Source: Dinochytrium kinnereticum
Taxonomy: Eukaryota > Chytridiomycota > Chytridiomycetes > Chytridiales > Chytridiaceae
DNA length: 12,025 nt
Assembly (NCBI GenBank): GCA_027604005.1
Contig: JADGJT010000554.1
Location: forward strand, 1 to 12,025
Reading direction: 5' to 3'
Shown here: piece by piece, positions 6,297 to 12,025 of the stretch
Layout of the letters: every line of letters begins with the position of its first letter
How positions within the stretch are numbered: position 1 is the stretch's first letter
The notes under the pieces: model-generated
The model's database searches: none
Told to the model about the DNA's origin: nothing
What the model saw: the letters and a program-made list of their open reading frames with translations, nothing else
Made by a program: the position numbers and the translations under genes

Positions 6297-9200
6297 ATGC
6301 TGGCTGCTACTACTGTCCCTGACGATTCAACTCCCGCATCGCTGCTCCCTCACCACCACCACCTCTCATCCTCCTCTGCCAACGACGCCACAGAGACAGA
6401 GAACAGCCGCTGCATTCACCTTGCCCGAGCGCATGCTCCTTCCTCCTCCTCGGCCCTCTCCACCGCCACCACCACCGTCCCCACCGCAACCTTGAACAGC
6501 GGAAGGGCCTCGCTGGACTCGGCATCTGGCTCCTTTTCAGACTCCCTCCACCATCCCATCCCTGCTGGAAAACCCATCTTGAACCCTCCCCTGCCGCTGG
6601 AAAGGATGCCCTCCGCTGCCGTGCAACCACCAATGGGCACATCCTCTCTGCCGTCTCCGGAAGAGCTGGTCTCCCACACCACCTCAAGCGCCGCCACCGT
6701 CGTCGACGCTGCATCCTCCTCAACGGTCAACACCATCTCCACCGCCGATTCCGCTCCCGCCCGTCAGGTCCCCTCCCCTCCCAAATCTTCCACCGCCATG
6801 ACCCGCATGTCCCCAGGCTCCGCATCCTCCCTCTCAGCAACAAGCCACACCGACCTCGATCTCCCCCCCTCCACCTCCTCCTCCCTCGAACCCCCCTCCC
6901 CGATCTCGGCCAAGGCAGCCGCCGCGGCCAACATGAACCGCACGTCAAAGTTCATCCCCATCGTTCGTCCCGTCTACACCGAGAACAGAAAGAGCCTCTA
7001 CGGAGGTGGTCCCGGGGGCTCGCTGTCGTCTGTCCTGCCGCATAAGCCGCCGGCCATTCAGACGTCGGCGGATGGCCTGGGGGAGGCCGTGGAGTCTCCC
7101 CCGCCTTTGACGGCTGAGGGGGTCATGGCGCAGCAGGTTGCGAGCCCCACGAGGATCTCGATGGTGAATCTTTTGAGGAAGAATAGCAGCTCAAAGAAGA
7201 AGGCCGCGGCTGCCGCTGCCGCAGCTGCGGCGGGGGGGTATGAGCCGCCAAAGGATTATAAGCCAGAGAGGTAGGCTGTTTGTTTTTTGTTTGTTTTGTT
7301 TTGTTTTGTTTTTGTTTTTTTGGCGGACGCTTTAAACGTAATCATCGTTTTGTTCTAACTCTCTTCTCTTTTCTTTTTTTTTTCTTTTCTTGTGCAGGAA
7401 AAGGTCCGAGGGCAACGCTGTCGTTGCAGCCATGTCCAATCTCTCCTTCTCCAGAACGTGAGTTGCTATGCCCTCAAAAGGAGGGAAATTTTTCTCTTCT
7501 TTCTGGGTCCCATCATTTGTCTCATCAACCTCTCCCCCCCCCCTTCAAAACTGAACACCTCTCTGTTTATGTACATCATGCCACGTCCGTCGGCACTCTT
7601 TCTTTTTCATTTTCTCAACCCTCCGTTTCGTTTTTTTTTCCTTTCTTTCGTGATTCTTGACGTGGATGCTAACGACTCTCCTCCTCCTCACCTCACCACC
7701 GCGCTCCTGTTCCTCCCCATGTCGATCATGATCTCCCTGTACCGACTTGTCCGCTCACTCAACGCTCTGCAAAATGACACGCCACACCAAAAAAAAAGCA
7801 AACGAGCCGCCGCCGCCGCCGCCGGCTCTGTCAAACCCTCCCTCCTCCCCGTCCCCACCGTCTCACCCTCTCCGAAATCAAAGACCCCAACGTCATCGGG
7901 GTCAGGAACCTTTGGGTTCATGACGGGGAGAAAGTCCTTCTCCTCTTCCCATCCTCCGTTTTCCGCCGCCGCCGCCGCCGCTGCCGCCGAGGCCCCGTCG
8001 ACCCCCACCTCTGCGACCACCACCTCATCGAGGGTCACGCCGGTCAAGCAGGCCGGGTCTGCGCCGACCTCTGCTTCGTCGGTGAAATCCTCGGGGGCCT
8101 CCACCGCGGTCCTCACGGAGCCACTTCCGACGCCCACCTCTGCTGGAACGAGGAGGGTGAGCAACGCCCCCGCCCCCGCTGGTGGGGGTGGGGGGGTCTC
8201 GATGGATTCGGGGTTGGACCAGCCGACCAAGAAACCGTCGTCGTCCGCACTCGCTCAGCACAGGCAGTCGATCGCCAAGCTGCCTTCGGCGGATTCGCTG
8301 CGGTCCACCGATGCGACGTCCCAGAAGCTGTCGTCCAGGTCGCTCACCACTGGGTCGGCCCTGTCGTTGGGTGGGAGCACGGTGGTGGTGGGTGGTGCTG
8401 GAGCGTCGTCTTCTTCACCCTCTGCGAGCGGCGGCGCGGGGAGGCTTCACCCGTCATCTGTCTCGTCGCCCTCTAAACCTTCCACCGCGTCGTCGTTGGC
8501 TTACCACCGTCGGTCCATCGCCGCCGTCACCGCCGAGTCACTCACGAAACCCCCCTCCAACACGCGAGATCGATCTGGGAGCACGTCGACGGCGCCTCCG
8601 GCCTCCATGACCAACATGTCGCGATCGGCGTCGTTTCAGCACCCTGGCGCCGCTGGTGGTGGTGGGGGTGGTGGTGTGAGAAAGTCACCGTCGTCGCCGT
8701 CCCCCTCTTCGGCGAGGTCGACGGGGTCTGGGACGAGTTTGAAGCTGCCGTTGACGCCGGATGCGACGATGCATTATTATCGGGAGCTGTTGACGGGGTA
8801 TGAGCAGAGAGAGGTGTTTGAGTTTCCGCAGGTTTGGTTTGCGGGGGCTGCGGGGGTTGAGAAGGTTGGGAGTGCTGGGAGGGTTACTGGGGCTGAGGGG
8901 GGGGAGGGGAAGGAGGTTAAGGAGGAGGATAAGGGGGTTTTTAATCATGGTGAGTTTATTTGTTTTTTTTAGGGGGGGGGTTGTGGTGGTAGAGATGCTG
9001 ATACCCAATTTTTTCTTCATATTTTTTTTTCCTTTCTTTTCTTTTTGGTTTATTGTTTATCTGTAGGATATGATGATGCGAGGGGAGATTATTACTTGAC
9101 GTTTCATGATCATGTTGCGTACCGGTATGAGATCATCTCGCTGCTTGGGAAGGGGTCGTTTGGGCAGGTAGTCAAGTGTTATGATCACAAGAATCGAACG

Positions 9201-11129
9201 CACGTTGCGCTCAAGATCATTCGGAACAAGAAGCGGTTTGAGAAGCAGGGTGTGGTGGAGGTCAGGGTTTTGGATCGGCTTCGAGTTGAGGTTGGTTTTT
9301 TTGTTGGTTGTTTTTTTTTTTCTTTTGGTTGTTTGTGTTTTGTTTTTTTTTTGAATACAGGGTTACGGCAATTGGAAGCCTCTTTTAACAAAACCCCCCT
9401 TCCCTCCCCCCTCCCACAAACGAAAAAAATGTTCCAGGACTCGAACAACATGTACAACATCATCCACATGCAAGACCACTTTTACTTTCGCGGGCACCTC
9501 TGCATCACCTTTGAGCTCCTCGGCATAAATCTCTACGAGTGGCTCAAAGCCGGCGGGTTCCGTGGATGCCACCTTGGCGTGATCAAGCGGTTCACGCTTC
9601 AGATCCTCCAATGCATGGACCTCCTGAGCCGCAACAAGATTGTTCACTGTGACCTGAAGCCTGAGAATGTGCTGCTGAGGGAGACGAGCTTTTTGCAGCC
9701 GAATCGGTTTGACCTGAACACTGCGGCGTTGGCGGCGCACCCGGATCCGTTGAGGGCTTTGCCGAGGGAGTTTTTGGGGGAGGGGTATGGGATCAAGGTG
9801 ATTGATTTTGGGAGCAGTTGTTTTGAGAGTGAGAAGGTTTATACGTATGTGCAGTCGAGGTTTTATCGGAGTCCTGAGGTTATTTTGGGTGGGTTTTGGT
9901 TTTGTTTTGTTTCTTTTTTTTTTGGTGCTGCCTTTCTTTTTTTTTTTTTTTTTTGGTTTGTTGTGGGTTGTTTTGTTTGTTTTTTGGTGCTGCCTTTCTT
10001 TTTTTCCTTTTTTTTTTTGTTTGTTTGTTTGTTTTGGGCACTGTGGGTTTTCTCTTTACTGATGGTTTTTGACATTCTTCTTCCTGTCTGCAGGCATAGG
10101 GTATAACATGGCGATCGACATGTGGTCTCTTGGATGCATCATGGCCGAGATGTACACAGGCTACCCTCTCTTCCCCGGGGAGAACGAGCAGGAGCAGCTG
10201 GCCTGCATCATGGAGGTGAAAGGCGTCCCCCCCGAGTCCCTCATCGATCGAGGCACCCGACGAAAGCTCTTCTTCGATTCGGGAGGCTCCCCGAGGATCT
10301 TTCCAAACTCTAAGGGCAAGAAACGGCGACCGGGAGCCAAGAACCTTGTCAACGTGCTTCGAACGGCGGATGCGGGGTTCATTGATTTCATTGAGAGATG
10401 CTTGGAGTGGGACCCGGAGCTTCGGATGACGCCTGATGAGGCTTTGAGGCATGAGTGGATGAGGGATATGGTTCCTGCGTCTTACCCGTTTCCGACGCGG
10501 TCGACGCCGACGACTGCTTTGGCGGCTGCGGGGGTAGGGGGGGTGTCAACCGCGTCGTCTCCCGTGAAGAAGCATGCGACGTCAGCGTCGTCGTTGTCCA
10601 ACACGTCGTCAACTTCTTCATCGAACCGTCGAAGCGTTTATCATCCTCCACCTGCCGCCAACCTCCCCAACGGAGCATCGCATCACGCCAGCCATCACCA
10701 TCACGCGCAGTACGGTCAGCAGGCGGGGTACCCCTCCTCCTCCTCCTCCAACAACAACAACAACAACAACGCCACCGCCAACGCCAACGCTACGAATTTC
10801 TCGCGCGCCAGGAGCATGACGAGGTTTCAGAATGCGGGGGGGTTGCCGACGGTTGATACGGCTAACTTGGGGGGGGGGATGGGATCTCAGGGCCCTGTCA
10901 CTGCTTCTGCGGTGTTGATGACGTCGTCGACCGTGGGGTATCAGCAGCAGCAGGGTCGACCGGTTAGCCAGTATCATCCTAGATCGGCGTCGTATGCTCA
11001 GCAGCAGCAGCAGCAGCCGTACGGCGGGCAAGTGTCGTCACCCACACGAGGGTCTGGGCAGTCGGGTGGAGGGGGGGGGTCGATGTTGGGGATGATGTTG
11101 GGGGGTGTTGTTGGGGTTGGTCAGGCGCC

Positions 11130-11160
<31 letters not shown>

Positions 11161-11957
11161 CCTGGTGGTGGTGGTGTTGGTTCGGCGGGGGCGGCTGCGG
11201 CGTTACCCCCGATCTCATCGAACGGTTCTGGGGGTCAGAAACCTGGGGCCATTGGAATGAGCAGGAGCTTTACGGGGGCTGTGAATGGGGGTGCTGGGTT
11301 CTCGTCCACGGCTTTTGCGCAGTATCAGCAGCAGCAACAGCAACGTGCTTCGCATCACCACCCGCATCAACAACACCAACAGCAGCAGCAACAGCAGCAA
11401 CAGCAAGAAGCTTACCCTTACATCTCCTACGGGTCACCCCAACACCACCACAACCACCACCACCAACACTCACCGCACACCACCAACCCCACCACCACCC
11501 ATCAACACCTCCAGGGTCTTCACGTGCAGGGCCACCTTGCGTCCCCGCCGGCGTCGTCACAACCTCAGCCTTTGGCCAGTGGACGGCAGGGGAGCAGTAA
11601 CCGGTATAGCTTGTCTGCGGCGTTTGCGAACGCCACTGGGGGTGGGACGGGGGGAGGAGGGGAGCAGAGGGGTGGGGGGGGGATGGCTGGGTTTTCGGTG
11701 GGTGGGTTTGGGAGGAAGGGACAGGGACAGGGACAGGGACAGGGTCAGGGGGGTGGAGTTGGGATGGGGAGGAGTGCTACGGCTGGGGCTGGAGGGAGTG
11801 GGGTGAGTTTGTTTTTTTGTTTTTGTTTTTGATTTTTTGTTTTGAGTTTTGTTTATTTTATTTTTTTTGGTTGAGTTTTGTTGTTTGCTTTGTTTTCTTG
11901 AGTTTTGGTGGGGTGTTAACCTTTTTTTTTTGTTTTGTTTTTTAATAGTGGCGGTGA
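6297..11957 (+). CDS. DYRK-family (class II, DYRK2/Pom1-like) dual-specificity protein kinase
   Basis: Seven exons: 6297-7270, 7398-7457, 7799-8949, 9067-9290, 9438-9888, 10094-11802 and 11949-11957; 1525 residues, all phases agree. DYRKs autophosphorylate a loop tyrosine, then phosphorylate Ser/Thr; fungal members act in polarity, growth and stress control. Residues 1-660 are Ser/Pro/Ala-rich and disordered. From 669, [20 protein letters not shown] matches the NAPA segment of class II DYRKs, followed by the DH box (NHGYDD, then [15 protein letters not shown]). Kinase: Gly loop GKGSFGQVV at 756-764, Lys778, Glu793, gatekeeper Phe828, HCDLKPEN with Asp875, DFG Asp926, YTY 938-940, and a terminal helix ending near LRHEWM (about 1074). 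A roughly 30-residue extra loop lies between the HCD and DFG motifs. The tail (about 1085-1525) is rich in Gln, His, Asn, Ser and Gly. All catalytic residues are present, so activity is expected. The last two codons depend on the final intron; otherwise the CDS ends at 11832. Confidence 0.93.
7271..7397 (+). other. DYRK intron 1
   Basis: The donor is GTAGGC after AGAG. A TTCTAAC branch-like site and a long T/C tract precede the acceptor TTGTGCAG. Phase 2 joining makes arginine and leads into [19 protein letters not shown], a 60-nt exon. Length is 127 nt. Confidence 0.85.
7458..7798 (+). other. DYRK intron 2, acceptor after an A-run
   Basis: The donor is GTGAGTTGC. From about 7483 to 7797 there is no AG dinucleotide at all; the first is the end of a run of nine A residues (CCAAAAAAAAAG), giving an in-phase junction at 7799. 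A GCTAACGAC branch-like site sits at 7668-7676. Reading through in the downstream frame instead would give T/C-tract-encoded Phe/Leu-rich protein of intron character. Confidence 0.65.
8237..8543 (+). repeat. Duplicated HRxSIA peptide motif in the DYRK N-terminal arm
   Basis: Two related stretches are encoded about 80 residues apart in the same exon. [19 protein letters not shown] is at about 8243-8300 and [18 protein letters not shown] at about 8489-8543. Eleven positions are identical with one gap. They lie in otherwise low-complexity sequence, so shared conservation is notable. Confidence 0.65.
8950..9066 (+). other. DYRK intron 3
   Basis: The donor GTGAGT follows CATG, and the acceptor is TTATCTGTAG. 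Phase 1 joining gives N-H-G-Y-D-D, the DH-box sequence typical of DYRKs, so the boundaries are firm. Length is 117 nt. Confidence 0.93.
9291..9437 (+). other. DYRK intron 4
   Basis: The donor GTTGGT follows GTTGAG, and the acceptor is ATGTTCCAG. Phase 0 joining links RLRVE to [14 protein letters not shown] in the kinase N-lobe. A second strong-looking acceptor (GAATACAG at 9360) is out of frame with the kinase. Length is 147 nt. Confidence 0.88.
9889..10093 (+). other. DYRK intron 5, T/G-rich with internal duplication
   Basis: The donor is GTGGGT and the acceptor CCTGTCTGCAG. Joining gives [19 protein letters not shown], the expected kinase order, so the boundaries are firm. The intron is nearly all T and G. 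TTTTTGGTGCTGCCTTTCTT occurs twice, at about 9919-9938 and 9981-10000 (62-bp spacing). Confidence 0.93.
11131..11157. repeat. (CAG)9 coding repeat
   Basis: Nine perfect CAG codons encode nine glutamines in the DYRK tail. Further interrupted CAG/CAA runs lie at about 10991-11015, 11326-11340 and 11370-11405, and an AAC run (polyasparagine) at about 10751-10770. Confidence 0.95.
11719..11748. repeat. (ACAGGG)n hexanucleotide coding repeat
   Basis: About four to five near-perfect ACAGGG units encode alternating Gln-Gly dipeptides near the C-terminus of the kinase. Confidence 0.85.
11803..11948 (+). other. DYRK intron 6, placing the stop in a tiny last exon
   Basis: The donor is GTGAGT. A GTTAAC branch-like site at about 11916-11921, then a T-tract, then the acceptor TTTTTTAATAG follow. 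All signals are strong. In phase 0 the next exon reads Trp-Arg-stop (11949-11957). If unspliced, the frame stops at 11830-11832 after a Phe-rich artefactual tail. Confidence 0.7.
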
Positions 11958-12025
11958 TGGATGTGGTGCTTTTGTTGTTGTTTGGAGGGGTGGGTGGTTG
12001 ATATGATCTCTTTTCTTTTTTTTTT
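11958..12025 (+). other. Start of the DYRK 3' UTR
   Basis: These 68 bp follow the inferred stop. They are G/T-rich, ending in a T-run at the window edge. No polyadenylation hexamer or further coding sequence is visible. Confidence 0.4.

Noticed and set aside
6310..6961. Arg/Trp-rich and acidic minus-strand open frames opposite DYRK exon 1
   Set aside because: They are created by C-rich serine/proline codons on the sense strand and have no recognisable domain or independent splice or promoter context.
7392..7798. DYRK exon 3 extended upstream through the 5' part of the open frame
   Set aside because: This part reads Phe/Leu/Pro-rich sequence from T/C tracts, lies between a good GTGAGT donor and an in-phase acceptor, and contains a branch-like GCTAAC.
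9353..9437. Upstream acceptor GAATACAG at 9360 for DYRK intron 4
   Set aside because: Although the signal is strong, the resulting frame does not join [11 protein letters not shown]; only the AG at 9436-9437 preserves the kinase.
1..12025. A mobile element, biosynthetic cluster or other multi-gene system
   Set aside because: The recognised genes (peptidase, MED21, DYRK kinase) are unrelated housekeeping or signalling functions in ordinary divergent and convergent order, with no transposase, reverse transcriptase or terminal repeats seen.

Overview
The window is nuclear DNA from an intron-rich eukaryote, most likely a fungus. An early-diverging (chytrid-like, zoosporic) fungus is my best guess, but that is inference. 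All genes are split by short introns (58 to 375 nt). These begin GTGAGT or similar, are mostly T-rich on the sense strand, and carry CTAAC/CTGAC-type branch sites. I rebuilt four gene models by hand from splice signals, reading phase and family motifs. There is no sign of prokaryotic, viral or transposon genes, and I saw no tRNA, rRNA or CRISPR array.

Layout: (1) 1..2541, minus strand: the N-terminal part of a membrane-anchored Xaa-Pro dipeptidase (prolidase-like, M24B), four exons seen, running off the left edge. (2) 2717..4222, plus strand: a protein I cannot assign, with a possible ubiquitin-like stretch and an LPSY motif; its 5' exon structure is uncertain. (3) 4223..4793: convergent intergenic stretch with a TTG microsatellite and AATAAA signals. 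(4) 4794..5909, minus strand: Mediator subunit 21 in six small exons, including a 36-nt exon and a GC-AG intron. (5) 5910..6296: AT-rich, microsatellite-rich divergent promoter. (6) 6297..11957, plus strand: a large class II DYRK protein kinase in seven exons, about 1525 residues, with long low-complexity arms on both sides of a complete kinase domain.

The genes form two divergent pairs (prolidase/unknown and MED21/DYRK) that meet tail to tail. They do not form a pathway: a peptidase, an unknown protein, a general transcription coactivator subunit and a signalling kinase. The most unusual global property is compositional. In the prolidase, unknown and kinase genes, exons start C-rich and end G/T-rich on the sense strand, so codon choice drifts along single exons. 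Several introns contain internal duplications, and two introns end in a long A-run directly before the acceptor AG.
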